Assembly (NCBI RefSeq): GCF_009789235.1
Contig: NZ_WSTB01000006.1
Span: 248,001 to 312,000, forward strand
Origin: Flavobacterium hydrocarbonoxydans
GTDB lineage: Bacteria > Bacteroidota > Bacteroidia > Flavobacteriales > Flavobacteriaceae
Length of the DNA: 64,000 nt
Direction: 5' to 3'
A model generated the notes under the pieces. It made no database searches. It was not told where the DNA came from and saw only the letters and a list, made by a program, of their open reading frames with translations. How positions within the stretch are numbered: position 1 is the stretch's first letter; each line of letters begins with the position of its first letter. The translations under genes were made by a program, and so were the position numbers. Positions 53,953-62,482 of the stretch are shown here, one piece after another.

Positions 53953-55212
53953 ATGCCAAAATTTTTATTTAAAAGTCTGTTGTTGCTTTTTATTTTTGCT
54001 TCGGCGAATGCCCAGGAAGTACAAACCGAAATTGCTCCTCCTTACAATATAAAAGCCGTTTCCTTTATTCAGAATGGAAGTAATGTTGTGCCTGTTTTTG
54101 AATTAGGCAGCGATTTTAAATTTCAGTTTGACGATTTATTTGCCAATGAAGCTAATTATTATTTCGAAGTTATTCATTGCGATTATAACTGGAAACCTTC
54201 AGATATAACCAAACAGGATTACATCAGAGGACTGGACAATCAACGAATTATAGATTATTCGAATTCGTTTAATACACTTCAGGGGTATTCCCATTACAGG
54301 CTTTCTTTCCCTAATCAATTTACTACACAATTGCGTATATCGGGGAATTATATGTTGCGAATTTTAAATGATGACAGAGAAGTTGTTTTTTCAAGAAAAT
54401 TCATTTTATACGAAAATCACTGTACCGTTGCCGCTCAGGTGAAAAGAAGCCGAAACCTTAGTGATATTGATTATAAACACAATATAGATTTTGCGATAGC
54501 TTCAAATGACATCACTTTTCAGAATCCTTTGAAAAATGTAAAAGTATTTTTGTTTCAAAACGGAGACTTTAATACTTCCATAAAAAACATTGTTCCACAA
54601 TATACTTTAGGCAATCAATTGGTTTATAAATATAATGACGAAACACAATTTTGGGCAGGAAACGAATATTTGTATTTTGAAAACAAAGACATTCGTGCCG
54701 CCAATAACTTTGTTGCTAAAGTGGGCTATAACAGTGCTATTTACAGCAGCTATTTATACACCAGTGCTGCCCGGGCTAACCTAATATACACACTCAATCA
54801 GGATGTTAATGGTAATTTTGTAGTCAAAAACATCAATGGCTCTGATAATGACATTGAAGCGGATTATGCCTGGGTCTATTTTAGTGTTTCTGCTCCTACT
54901 TTTAGATTAAATAAAGACATTTACGTTACCGGAATGTTCAACAATTACAATTTAATCCCTGAATACAAAATGGATTACAACGAAGAAAAGGGCATTTACG
55001 AAAAAGCTGTACTTATTAAACAAGGTTTTTCCAATTTTCAGTTTATGGTAGCAGATAAAAACGGAAAGGTCGATTACGAGAATGCCATCGACGGAAATTT
55101 TTATCAAACCGAAAATGAATATACCATTTTGGTTTATTACAAAGAAAGTAACGACCGATACGAGCGCTGTATCGGAAAAGGAAACGCTAACTCCATCAAT
55201 ATCATCAATTAA
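53953..55212 (+). CDS. Type IX secretion system Plug protein (DUF5103)
   Basis: The 419-residue protein has a signal peptide (LLLLFIFASANAQ) and DUF5103 features: YFEVIHCDYNWKPSDITKQD near the N-terminus, followed by a GYSHYRLSFPNQFTTQLRIS and NYMLRILNDDREVVFSRKFI region. DUF5103 includes the Plug subunit found by structure with the SprA translocon in Flavobacterium johnsoniae, where it closes the periplasmic opening. The C-terminal AWVYFSVSAPTFRLNKDIYV TGMFNNYNL segment is CBM-like. The link to T9SS comes from that family knowledge. The gene is followed by apaG. Confidence 0.9.
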   Translation: MPKFLFKSLLLLFIFASANAQEVQTEIAPPYNIKAVSFIQNGSNVVPVFELGSDFKFQFDDLFANEANYYFEVIHCDYNWKPSDITKQDYIRGLDNQRIIDYSNSFNTLQGYSHYRLSFPNQFTTQLRISGNYMLRILNDDREVVFSRKFILYENHCTVAAQVKRSRNLSDIDYKHNIDFAIASNDITFQNPLKNVKVFLFQNGDFNTSIKNIVPQYTLGNQLVYKYNDETQFWAGNEYLYFENKDIRAANNFVAKVGYNSAIYSSYLYTSAARANLIYTLNQDVNGNFVVKNINGSDNDIEADYAWVYFSVSAPTFRLNKDIYVTGMFNNYNLIPEYKMDYNEEKGIYEKAVLIKQGFSNFQFMVADKNGKVDYENAIDGNFYQTENEYTILVYYKESNDRYERCIGKGNANSINIIN

Positions 55213-55252
55213 AACATTGTTAAAAGGTTTTCGAACCAATCGTTTTTTTTTG

Positions 55253-55260
55253 TAAGTTTG
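55253..55260 (+). promoter_or_regulatory. -7 element for apaG
   Basis: TAAGTTTG fits TAnnTTTG and lies 34 bp before the ATG at 55294. A -33 TTG is not clear. Confidence 0.5.
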
Positions 55261-55293
55261 CATCTATAATCCACACATATATACTACGTTAGT

Positions 55294-55680
55294 ATGGTTT
55301 CTCAGATAACAAGAGGCATAAAAATATCTGTTTTGACTAGTTTTGAAGGTACTTACTTCAAGAACTACAAGATTCATTTTGCCTTTAGTTATGTAATCAC
55401 TATTGAAAATCACAGCAAAGATTCTGTACAATTGACTTGTCGTCACTGGGAAATTTTTGACTCTTTAAATGATTTGGAAATTGTTGATGGCGAAGGTGTA
55501 ATTGGAAAAAAACCGGTTTTAAAACCAGGAGAAAATCACACCTATAGTTCTGGCTGCTTATTATCCTCTCCTTATGGTGCCATGAAAGGTCACTTTAATA
55601 TGATTAATTTTACTACTACCAAAACATTCAAAGTGATCGTACCTACTTTCAGATTGTGCGCTCCTTTTGCTTTAAATTAA
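55294..55680 (+). CDS. apaG: ApaG domain protein
   Basis: The 128-residue immunoglobulin-like fold protein has the ApaG signatures VITIENHSKDSVQLTCRHWE, VVDGEGVIGKKPVLKPGENH and YSSGCLLSSPYGAMKGHFNM. ApaG was linked to Co and Mg efflux by older genetics, but that function is weakly supported. It has no signal peptide. It is monocistronic here with its own -7 box, between the Plug gene and pruA. Confidence 0.92.
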   Translation: MVSQITRGIKISVLTSFEGTYFKNYKIHFAFSYVITIENHSKDSVQLTCRHWEIFDSLNDLEIVDGEGVIGKKPVLKPGENHTYSSGCLLSSPYGAMKGHFNMINFTTTKTFKVIVPTFRLCAPFALN

Positions 55681-55727
55681 GACTTCATTAAAAAACTATA
55701 TTTTTTATAGTTATCTAAATCATAAAA

Positions 55728-55761
55728 TTGTCAAATTATTAATTTATCCTTTGTACTTTTG
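55728..55761 (+). promoter_or_regulatory. Promoter of pruA
   Basis: TTG (55728-55730) and TACTTTTG (55754-55761) are 23 bp apart, the upper limit of the Bacteroidota spacing. The leader to the ATG at 55836 is about 70 nt. Confidence 0.6.
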
Positions 55762-55835
55762 TGCCACGTTAGATTATTCGTAACAAAACAAATATTCTAG
55801 CTCATAAATTGTCTAATTATCTAATTTTAAATAAC

Positions 55836-57461
55836 ATGCTAAAAGGATTCTTTCATGTACCCAAAGCGGTAAACGAGCCAGTAAAAGGTTACGCACCAAA
55901 CTCTCCTGAAAAAGCAGCTGTTCAGGCAGCTTATACAGCAATGTGGAACGCAACAATCGATGTTCCATTATACATTGGAAGCGAAGAAATCAGAACAGGA
56001 AATACCAGAACAATGTCTGCTCCTCACGATCACAAACATATCGTAGGAACGTATCATTTAGCTGAAAAACAACATATCGAAAAAGCAATTGCTAACGCAC
56101 TTGAAGCAAGAACAGCTTGGGCAAATATGGCATGGGAACAACGTGCTGCTATTTTCCTAAAAGCGGCTGAACTTATTGCTGGTCCATACAGAGCGCGTAT
56201 CAACGCTGCTACAATGATTGCACAATCAAAAAATATTCACCAGGCTGAAATTGACGCTTCTTGTGAACTGATCGACTTTTTACGTTACAACGTAGAATTT
56301 ATGACTCAGATTTACAACGATCAGCCAAAATCTGATTCTACAACTTGGAATCGCTTAGAATACAGACCTCTTGAAGGTTTTGTATATGCGATTACTCCTT
56401 TTAACTTTACTGCTATTGCTGCAAATCTTCCTGCAAGTGCTGCTATGATGGGTAATGTGGTTATCTGGAAACCAAGTGATAGCCAGGTTTTCTCTGCAAA
56501 AATCATTATCGATGTTTTCAAAGAAGCTGGAGTTCCTGATGGCGTTATCAACGTTGTTTTTGGAGATGCTTTGATGATTACCGATACTGTTTTGGCAAGT
56601 CGTGATTTTGCTGGAGTTCACTTTACAGGTTCAACTCACGTGTTTAAAGATATTTGGGCTAAAATTGGAGCCAACATTCACCACTATAAAACATACCCAA
56701 GAATCGTTGGAGAAACTGGTGGAAAAGATTTTATCATTGCGCATCCAAGTGCTAATGTAAAACAAGTTGCTACCGGAATTGTTCGTGGTGCTTTCGAATT
56801 TCAGGGACAAAAATGTTCTGCAGCCTCAAGAGCTTATATTCCGCAAAGTTTATGGCCTGCTGTAAAAGAGCAAATTATTACGGATGTAAAATCTATGAAA
56901 ATGGGTTCTCCGGAAGATTTCGGAAACTTCATTACTGCGGTTATTCACGAAGGTTCTTTTGACAAATTGGCTAGTTTTATTGACCAGGCGAAAAAAGATG
57001 CTGATGCTGAAATTATTGTTGGTGGAAATTATGACAAATCTGTTGGGTACTTTATTGAGCCAACGGTTATCGTAACGACAAACCCAAAATATAAAACTAT
57101 GGAAACCGAATTATTCGGACCAGTAATTACCATCTACGTTTACGAAGATGCTAAATGGGAAGAGACTTTAGAATTGGTTGATACTACTTCTGAGTATGCT
57201 TTAACAGGAGCTGTTTTCAGCCAGGATCGTTATGCTATTGAAGTAGCGACGACGAAATTGCAAAATTCAGCTGGTAACTTCTACATCAATGACAAACCAA
57301 CAGGAGCTGTTGTTGGAATGCAGCCTTTTGGTGGAGCAAGAGCTTCAGGAACTAACGATAAAGCAGGTTCTGCATTGAACTTATTGCGTTGGGCTTCTCC
57401 TAGAACGATCAAAGAAACGTTTGTAACTCCAGAAGATTACAGATATCCTTTCTTAGGGTAA
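55836..57461 (+). CDS. pruA: L-glutamate gamma-semialdehyde dehydrogenase PruA
   Basis: The enzyme oxidises glutamate semialdehyde (from proline) to glutamate with NAD. The start is the ATG at 55836 (MLKGFFHVPKAVNEPVKGY), 541 residues; the frame opens upstream at a TTG (55809) that adds nine non-conserved residues. Aldehyde dehydrogenase motifs are YAITPFNFTAIAANLPASAA, IVGETGGKDFIIAHP (Glu) and FEFQGQKCSAASRAYI (catalytic Cys). Length is that of the monofunctional P5C dehydrogenase, so proline dehydrogenase is a separate gene not in this window. Confidence 0.97.
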   Translation: MLKGFFHVPKAVNEPVKGYAPNSPEKAAVQAAYTAMWNATIDVPLYIGSEEIRTGNTRTMSAPHDHKHIVGTYHLAEKQHIEKAIANALEARTAWANMAWEQRAAIFLKAAELIAGPYRARINAATMIAQSKNIHQAEIDASCELIDFLRYNVEFMTQIYNDQPKSDSTTWNRLEYRPLEGFVYAITPFNFTAIAANLPASAAMMGNVVIWKPSDSQVFSAKIIIDVFKEAGVPDGVINVVFGDALMITDTVLASRDFAGVHFTGSTHVFKDIWAKIGANIHHYKTYPRIVGETGGKDFIIAHPSANVKQVATGIVRGAFEFQGQKCSAASRAYIPQSLWPAVKEQIITDVKSMKMGSPEDFGNFITAVIHEGSFDKLASFIDQAKKDADAEIIVGGNYDKSVGYFIEPTVIVTTNPKYKTMETELFGPVITIYVYEDAKWEETLELVDTTSEYALTGAVFSQDRYAIEVATTKLQNSAGNFYINDKPTGAVVGMQPFGGARASGTNDKAGSALNLLRWASPRTIKETFVTPEDYRYPFLG

Positions 57462-57496
57462 TTTCAGATTTTAGAAATCAGATTTTAGATTTATAT

Positions 57497-57534
57497 AAAA
57501 ACCCGAAAATTTCAATTGAAATTTTCGGGTTTTT
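57497..57534. terminator. Palindromic terminator after pruA
   Basis: AAAAACCCGAAAATTTCAAT and its inverse form a perfect 38-bp palindrome with T-runs on both strands. It can end pruA and, on the other strand, the toxin gene. Its 26-bp core is the same as in the hairpin at 58128-58165. Confidence 0.88.
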
Positions 57535-57556
57535 GCTTTTGGTTTTATGACTTAAA

Positions 57557-57847
57557 TTAAGGTCTTCTTGCTGGATTTCTTTTGTTGTGAAAACAAGAAA
57601 GAACACGAATGCTATTTTCGTTTTCATCAACTACATAAAAAAGAGAGTACGGAAATCTTCTAAGTGTTATAACTCTTACTTCTTTATAACAGATTCTAAA
57701 AAAAGGATTTATTGCTAAAACATCATATGCTTTTTGTAATTGTATTATGAAATTATTTGGCGCTTGCAAACTTTGTTTTGTGTAAAACTCCATTGCGTTA
57801 ATAATTTCATTCTGAGCACGAGGCGAAACAATAATTTTATAGCCCAT
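57557..57847 (-). CDS. RelE/ParE-type toxin of a type II toxin-antitoxin pair
   Basis: The 96-residue basic protein starts MGYKIIVSPRAQNEIINAME and has KAYDVLAINPFFRICYKEVR and a LRRFPYSLFYVVDENENSIR region, with VLSCFHNKRNP near the end. These match the RelE/ParE fold, whose members cleave ribosome-bound mRNA or inhibit gyrase; which activity applies cannot be told. It overlaps the antitoxin gene by 11 bp. The pair lies between two palindromic terminators. Confidence 0.9.
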   Translation of the reverse strand: MGYKIIVSPRAQNEIINAMEFYTKQSLQAPNNFIIQLQKAYDVLAINPFFRICYKEVRVITLRRFPYSLFYVVDENENSIRVLSCFHNKRNPARRP

Positions 57848-58070
57848 ATTTTGATTTTAGTTGAGCAATTGATTCTTCCGAGGAAATATAGTCACTTCCA
57901 TCTTCTTTTAACCTTTCGTCTAAAATCTTTTTCATTTCTTCAGTTAATTCAAAATCTTCGTCTTCTTCAATTGTAATTGTAATGGGTCTCGATTTAAAAG
58001 CAATTTTAATCGCTTCTAAAATATCCTCATTAATATCTTGAGCAGAATCTAAATGATATGTTGTGTACAT
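57837..58070 (-). CDS. Antitoxin of the RelE/ParE-type pair
   Basis: The 77-residue acidic protein begins MYTTYHLDSAQDINEDILEA, has a basic segment AIKIAFKSRPITITIEEDED and ends ISSEESIAQLKSKYGL. No clear HTH is seen. Position directly before the toxin with an 11-bp overlap and opposite net charge support the antitoxin role. It probably represses its own operon, but no operator was found. Confidence 0.85.
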   Translation of the reverse strand: MYTTYHLDSAQDINEDILEAIKIAFKSRPITITIEEDEDFELTEEMKKILDERLKEDGSDYISSEESIAQLKSKYGL

Positions 58071-58127
58071 AATTTTTGTTTTAAATATGACAAAATTGAA
58101 CTTATCGAAGTATTTTCAAATTTACTA

Positions 58128-58165
58128 AAAAAAGCCGAAAATTTCAATTGAAATTTTCGGCTTTT
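58128..58165. terminator. Palindromic terminator after rsmG
   Basis: AAAAGCCGAAAATTTCAATT and its inverse form a perfect palindrome. The plus and minus strands both have T-runs. It lies between rsmG and the antitoxin gene, both on the minus strand, so it terminates rsmG upstream of the toxin-antitoxin operon. Confidence 0.85.
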
Positions 58166-58205
58166 GATTTTTATAAGTTCCAAAACCTGAAACCTGAAAC
58201 TTTAT

Positions 58206-58835
58206 CTAAGCCTGAAACTTCAGTGGCAAATGCACCACTTTCTTTGTTTCGAAGAACTCATCTTCAAAAATATCTGCTAAATCATATAGAGTTGCTTTTG
58301 GAAAAGCAGACAGTTCTTCGGTTAAATCTCCTCCTTTTAGATACAAAATTCCATTTTTCAGCGTGTGTTTGTGCTGTTTTTTGATTTTATCATGAATCCA
58401 CGACACGAAATCGGGCATATTGGTTACAGCACGACTAACGATAAAATCGAAATCACCTTTTACCAATTCGGCGCGTTTTTGTTCTGCTTTTACATTTTTA
58501 AGTTCTAAGGCATCCACAACGCCCTGAACCACTTTTATTTTTTTGGCGATAACATCAATTAGGTAAAAACGGGTTTCCGGAAAAAGAATCGCCAACGGAA
58601 TTCCGGGAAATCCTCCGCCAGTACCCACATCCAGAACTGTTGCTCCGGGTTCGAACTTCATGATTTTTGCAATTCCAAGCGAATGCAAAATGTGTTTGGT
58701 ATATAAGGCATCAATATCTTTGCGCGAAATAACATTGATTTTTTCATTCCAATCGTGGTATAAAAAATCTAATTTTTGAAATTGTTCGATTTGAATAGGT
58801 GTCAAATCAGGAAAATATTTCAGAATCTCATCCAT
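58206..58835 (-). CDS. rsmG: 16S rRNA (guanine-527-N7) methyltransferase RsmG
   Basis: RsmG (GidB) methylates G527 of 16S rRNA; its loss gives low-level streptomycin resistance in other bacteria. The 209-residue protein has the SAM motif TVLDVGTGGGFPGIPLAILF and KIKVVQGVVDALELKNVKAE and FIVSRAVTNMPDFVSW, with the N-terminal NEKINVISRKDIDALYTKHI region. A TACTTTTG -7 box on the minus strand is at 58852-58859. It is divergent from the desaturase. Confidence 0.97.
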   Translation of the reverse strand: MDEILKYFPDLTPIQIEQFQKLDFLYHDWNEKINVISRKDIDALYTKHILHSLGIAKIMKFEPGATVLDVGTGGGFPGIPLAILFPETRFYLIDVIAKKIKVVQGVVDALELKNVKAEQKRAELVKGDFDFIVSRAVTNMPDFVSWIHDKIKKQHKHTLKNGILYLKGGDLTEELSAFPKATLYDLADIFEDEFFETKKVVHLPLKFQA

Positions 58836-58890
58836 TGCTCTAATTTTTTAACAAAAGTACTACTTTCGGATTGAAATATTTAACTCAATT

Positions 58891-58923
58891 TTGTAAATTG
58901 AAAATTTATAATAATTACCTTTG
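58891..58923 (+). promoter_or_regulatory. Promoter of the fatty-acid desaturase gene
   Basis: TTG (58891-58893) and TACCTTTG (58916-58923) are 22 bp apart and 20 bp before the ATG at 58943. Confidence 0.6.
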
Positions 58924-58942
58924 ACACCTATTTAAATTTATT

Positions 58943-60040
58943 ATGAATAACACTGCGCCTACATTTGCTAAGCAAGACAATCTGAAGTTTTTCAGAACAT
59001 TGAATTCTCGGGTAAACAATTACTTTAAAGAGAATAACATTCAGAAAACGGGAAACTGGAAGCTGCACCTAAAAGCTGTTATTCTTTTTGCTGTTTTCCT
59101 AACGCCGTATTTTTTAATTCTAACACTAGAAAACCTTCCTTTTTGGGGACAATTATTGCTGAATATCCTAATGGGAATCGGAATGGCCGGTATTGGAATG
59201 AACGTAATGCACGACGGTAACCACGGTTCGTATTCAAACAAAAGCTGGATCAACAAAATCATGGGCGGAAGTATTTATATCTTAGCCGGAAATGTACACA
59301 ACTGGCAGGTACAGCACAATGTACTCCACCATACTTATACCAACATTCACGGTCATGATGAAGATTTAGATGCCGGAAGAATCATTCGTTTTACACAAAA
59401 TGCTGAATGGCACCGTTTTCATAAATTTCAACATTACTATTCTTTCTTTTTATACGGATTATTGACTTTCAATTGGGCTTTAACAACCGATTTTAAGCAA
59501 ATGAAGAATTATCTAAGAAGAAAATTATCATACGGAACACCACAAAGTCCTACGAAACTTTGGACAGTGTTGGTTATCACAAAAATCATTTACGTTTTAA
59601 TCTGGATGGTTTTACCAATGGTTTTAGGAGTAGCATGGTGGAAAGTTGTCATCGGGTTTTTCGTAATGCATTACACAGCTGGACTTATCTTGAGTATCGT
59701 TTTTCAGTTGGCACACGTTGTCGAGGAAACTTCAAACCCGGTTCCGAATGAAGAAGGCGAAATCGAAAATACCTGGGCAATTCACCAATTGTACACTACA
59801 GCTAACTTTGCTCCAAAAAACAAAATCATCAACTGGTTTACGGGTGGTTTAAATCACCAAATCGAACACCATATTTTTCCAAACATCAGTCACGTGCACT
59901 ACGGTAAAATTGCTGAAATAGTAAAAGAAACAGCTAAAGAATGCAATTTGCCTTATTACGAATTCAAAACCATGCGTGGCGCTGTTCTGGCACATTACAA
60001 ACATTTACGCGATCTTGGAATGAAACCTGAAATTGCATAA
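58943..60040 (+). CDS. Membrane fatty-acid desaturase
   Basis: The 365-residue membrane enzyme has the three His boxes of front-end or acyl-lipid desaturases: HDGNH at 90-94, HNVLHH at 125-130 and QIEHH at about 307-311. The QIEHH box is typical of the front-end group. Multiple hydrophobic segments surround them. No cytochrome b5 domain is present. It probably introduces a double bond into membrane acyl chains, but the position is not inferable. Cold regulation is plausible but not shown. Confidence 0.93.
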   Translation: MNNTAPTFAKQDNLKFFRTLNSRVNNYFKENNIQKTGNWKLHLKAVILFAVFLTPYFLILTLENLPFWGQLLLNILMGIGMAGIGMNVMHDGNHGSYSNKSWINKIMGGSIYILAGNVHNWQVQHNVLHHTYTNIHGHDEDLDAGRIIRFTQNAEWHRFHKFQHYYSFFLYGLLTFNWALTTDFKQMKNYLRRKLSYGTPQSPTKLWTVLVITKIIYVLIWMVLPMVLGVAWWKVVIGFFVMHYTAGLILSIVFQLAHVVEETSNPVPNEEGEIENTWAIHQLYTTANFAPKNKIINWFTGGLNHQIEHHIFPNISHVHYGKIAEIVKETAKECNLPYYEFKTMRGAVLAHYKHLRDLGMKPEIA

Positions 60041-60054
60041 CACAATAGGACATA

Positions 60055-60095
60055 GTAGAGACGCACTGCAGTGCGTCTCTACAGTGCGTCTTTAC
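60055..60095. repeat. Perfect 28-bp palindrome plus partial copy
   Basis: GTAGAGACGCACTG is followed by its exact reverse complement (60055-60082). A partial copy, AGTGCGTCTTTAC, follows at 60083-60095. Similar GTAGAGACG palindromes are dispersed REP-type elements in other bacteria. No T-run makes it a poor terminator. Confidence 0.75.
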
Positions 60096-60152
60096 AACAG
60101 ATAAAAAAATAATCAAAAAAATAAAATAATAAACCGCAATTAACTACACACA

Positions 60153-61343
60153 ATGAATCACATTCTTTCGGACAGAATCAACAACTTAGCGACTTCGCAA
60201 ACATTAGCAATGGCTGCATTAGCTCGTGAATTAAAAGCACAAGGAAAAGACATCATCAGTTTAAGTTTAGGAGAACCTGACTTTAACACTCCGGATTTTA
60301 TCAAAGAAGCTGTAAAAAAAGCAGTTGACGAAAACTATAGCACCTATTCTCCAGTAGAAGGATATTTAGAATTAAGAGAAGCTATCTCAAGAAAATTCTC
60401 AAGAGACAACGGTTTAGATTACAAACCATCTCAAATCGTAGTTTCTACAGGAGCCAAACAATCTTTATACAACATTGCACAAGTAATGCTTAATGATGGT
60501 GACGAGGTTATTTTGCCAGCACCATACTGGGTTTCTTACTTCGAAATCGTAAAACTTTCAGGAGGAGTTCCTGTTGAAGTTCCAACATCTGTAGATACCG
60601 ATTTCAAAATTACGCCTGAGCAATTAGAAGCAGCTATCACACCAAAAACAAAAATGATGTGGTTCTCTTCGCCTTGTAATCCTTCTGGTTCTGTTTACAG
60701 CAGAGAAGAATTAACAGCATTAGCAAAAGTTTTAGAAAAACACCCAAATATATATGTAGTTGCCGACGAAATTTATGAGCACATCAATTTCTCAGGAACT
60801 TTCTGCAGTATCGGTTCAATCCCTGGAATGTTAGAAAAAACCATTACGGTAAACGGAGTAGCAAAAGCATTTGCTATGACAGGATACAGAATTGGTTATA
60901 TCGGAGCACCAGAATTCATCGCAAAAGCGTGTACAAAAATCCAAGGGCAGGTAACTTCAGGAGCAAACTCTGTAGCGCAACGTGCTACCATTACGGCTGT
61001 AGATGCAGATCCAAGCGTGTTAAACCACATGGTTCAGGCTTTCCACACACGTAGAGATTTAGTCGTTGGATTATTAAAAGAAATTCCAGGAATCAAAATC
61101 AACGTTCCGGAAGGAGCATTTTACGTTTTCCCAGACGTTTCTTCTTTCTTCGGAAAAACATTAAAAGGAACCGAAATCAAAGATGCAAACGACGTATCAA
61201 TGTACCTTTTGGCAGAGGCAAACGTAGCAACTGTAACAGGTGATGCTTTCGGAAATCCAAACTGTATCCGCTTCTCTTACGCAACAAGCGACGATATCCT
61301 TAAAGAAGCTTTACGCAGAATCAAAGAAGCTTTGGCTGTATAA
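60153..61343 (+). CDS. Aspartate-type aminotransferase (class I, PLP)
   Basis: The 396-residue fold type I enzyme has Lys238 in NGVAKAFAMTGYRIGY (Schiff base with PLP), Asp205 in VADEIYEH, SSPCNPSGSVYS (Asn for the ring) and a C-terminal CIRFSYATS with the substrate-carboxylate Arg. It resembles the prokaryotic-type aspartate/prephenate aminotransferases. Substrate range is not certain; it may serve aspartate or aromatic synthesis. It has a strong terminator. Confidence 0.93.
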   Translation: MNHILSDRINNLATSQTLAMAALARELKAQGKDIISLSLGEPDFNTPDFIKEAVKKAVDENYSTYSPVEGYLELREAISRKFSRDNGLDYKPSQIVVSTGAKQSLYNIAQVMLNDGDEVILPAPYWVSYFEIVKLSGGVPVEVPTSVDTDFKITPEQLEAAITPKTKMMWFSSPCNPSGSVYSREELTALAKVLEKHPNIYVVADEIYEHINFSGTFCSIGSIPGMLEKTITVNGVAKAFAMTGYRIGYIGAPEFIAKACTKIQGQVTSGANSVAQRATITAVDADPSVLNHMVQAFHTRRDLVVGLLKEIPGIKINVPEGAFYVFPDVSSFFGKTLKGTEIKDANDVSMYLLAEANVATVTGDAFGNPNCIRFSYATSDDILKEALRRIKEALAV

Positions 61344-61365
61344 CACCAAACACTTTTCAATATAG

Positions 61366-61404
61366 AAAGCCTGATAGACCTCAAAATCTGTCAGGCTTTT
61401 TTTT
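61366..61404 (+). terminator. Terminator after the aminotransferase gene
   Basis: AAAGCCTGA and TCAGGCTTT form a 9-bp stem followed by a T-run. Confidence 0.88.
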
Positions 61405-61406
61405 AT

Positions 61407-61499
61407 GGGGTTGCCTCCGGCCGGGCTATCCGTTTCAATCTTTTGTGCCGAACCCCGGCACAAAAGGATTTCCACTTCTATCCCTAACCCAGACCCTTA
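61407..61499 (+). repeat. Structured dispersed repeat, copy B
   Basis: GGGCTATCCGTTTCAATC precedes a hairpin with stem CTTTTGTGCCG and CGGCACAAAAG, then GATTTCCACTTCTATCC. The 3' part is diverged from copies A and C. It follows the aminotransferase terminator in the 61344-61846 gap. Confidence 0.8.
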
Positions 61500-61600
61500 G
61501 ACGAGAACATTTTATTTTCAAAAGAATATTTTCAGCCACACATATCAATTTCGAATTTTAGAAAAGTTCGATCTCCATCTTTTTTTAAAACAAGTCAATT

Positions 61601-61658
61601 ACGTCAAATTTGACGTTCCTGATGTCAAGTTTGACATAACAGACGCCAAATTTGGGGT
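61601..61658. promoter_or_regulatory. Three 16-bp palindromes at a 21-bp period
   Basis: ACGTCAAATTTGACGT (61601-61616) and ATGTCAAGTTTGACAT (61622-61637) are palindromic (the second with one central G-T exception), and ACGCCAAATTTGGGGT (61643-61658) is imperfect. Each is separated by 5 bp. They lie about 190 bp upstream of the PA2169-family gene. They look like stacked operators, but a coding-repeat origin is possible because the frame also reads VKFDVPD and VKFDITD. Confidence 0.55.
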
Positions 61659-61846
61659 TCTGACCAATTTATAGGCTCCTAATAAGTATAGTTTTTCAAT
61701 TTAAACACCTTTAAGAAGTTAGCCTTTAGAGCTGTTTTCATAATTCCCATTCTACAATTTTATAAATCATCAGGACAATTCTATAAAACACCAAGCGCCC
61801 TAAAGTCCCATCTTTGTATTATACATTAACTTAAAAATTAAACATC

Positions 61847-62308
61847 ATGATACATACAGATGAACACACAAAAGAAGCAGTTGGAACTTTAGAAGGATTA
61901 ATTTCAATTCTGGAAGATGGTAAATTAGGATATACTAATGCTGCAGAGCACGTAAGCAGTCCGGCAATCAAAACTGATTTCCTGGAGTTCGCAAGAGAAA
62001 GAGCCCTTTTTATTGTAGAACTGCAAGACGAAATCAATAAACTAGGAAAATCAACAGATACTTCCGGTGGCGGACCACTAGGAGCTTTACACCGCGCATG
62101 GATTGATATTAAATCATCGTTTACAAGTGGCGACACTGAAGCTATTATTAATGCTTGTGTAACCGGAGAAGAAGCCGCTATTGAAAAATACAAAATGGCT
62201 CTAGAAAAAAATGAACTTGAATTAAATCAAATTGCTCTTGTATCTAAACAATTAAACAGCATCCAAATTACATTGGAAAAAATCAAAGCGAAAAGATTGA
62301 ATGCCTAA
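61847..62308 (+). CDS. PA2169 family four-helix-bundle protein
   Basis: The 153-residue protein has four helical segments rich in Glu and Lys: VGTLEGLISILEDGKLGYTN, SPAIKTDFLEFARERALFIV, ALHRAWIDIKSSFTSGDTEA and TGEEAAIEKYKMALEK. It matches PA2169/DUF2383, a ferritin-like family of unknown role that is often stress-linked in other bacteria. The final IQITLEKIKAKRLNA is basic. A CATCTTTG box near 61810 is one base from a TAnnTTTG -7 element. It stands alone, with its own terminator. Confidence 0.9.
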   Translation: MIHTDEHTKEAVGTLEGLISILEDGKLGYTNAAEHVSSPAIKTDFLEFARERALFIVELQDEINKLGKSTDTSGGGPLGALHRAWIDIKSSFTSGDTEAIINACVTGEEAAIEKYKMALEKNELELNQIALVSKQLNSIQITLEKIKAKRLNA

Positions 62309-62335
62309 ACCCAATTGGGTTCACTATTCAATGCT

Positions 62336-62371
62336 AAAAACTACCTGATGAGCTATTTTCAGGTAGTTTTT
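62336..62371 (+). terminator. Terminator after the PA2169-family gene
   Basis: AAAAACTACCTG and CAGGTAGTTTTT pair perfectly around a 12-nt loop, with T-rich sequence following. Confidence 0.85.
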
Positions 62372-62482
62372 CTATATAGATAAGTTACAATTATAGAACA
62401 TTGAGTCATAGTTGTATAAGGCCGTTCAAACAATTTAGATATAACTTTAAAACATAAAAACTAACATCTAATATACACGATC

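Noticed and set aside
55809..55835. Nine-codon extension of PruA from a TTG
   Set aside because: The ATG at 55836 gives the typical MLKGFFHVPKAVNEPV start.
60055..60095. Palindrome as the desaturase terminator
   Set aside because: No T-run follows on either strand, and the sequence fits a dispersed REP-type palindrome.
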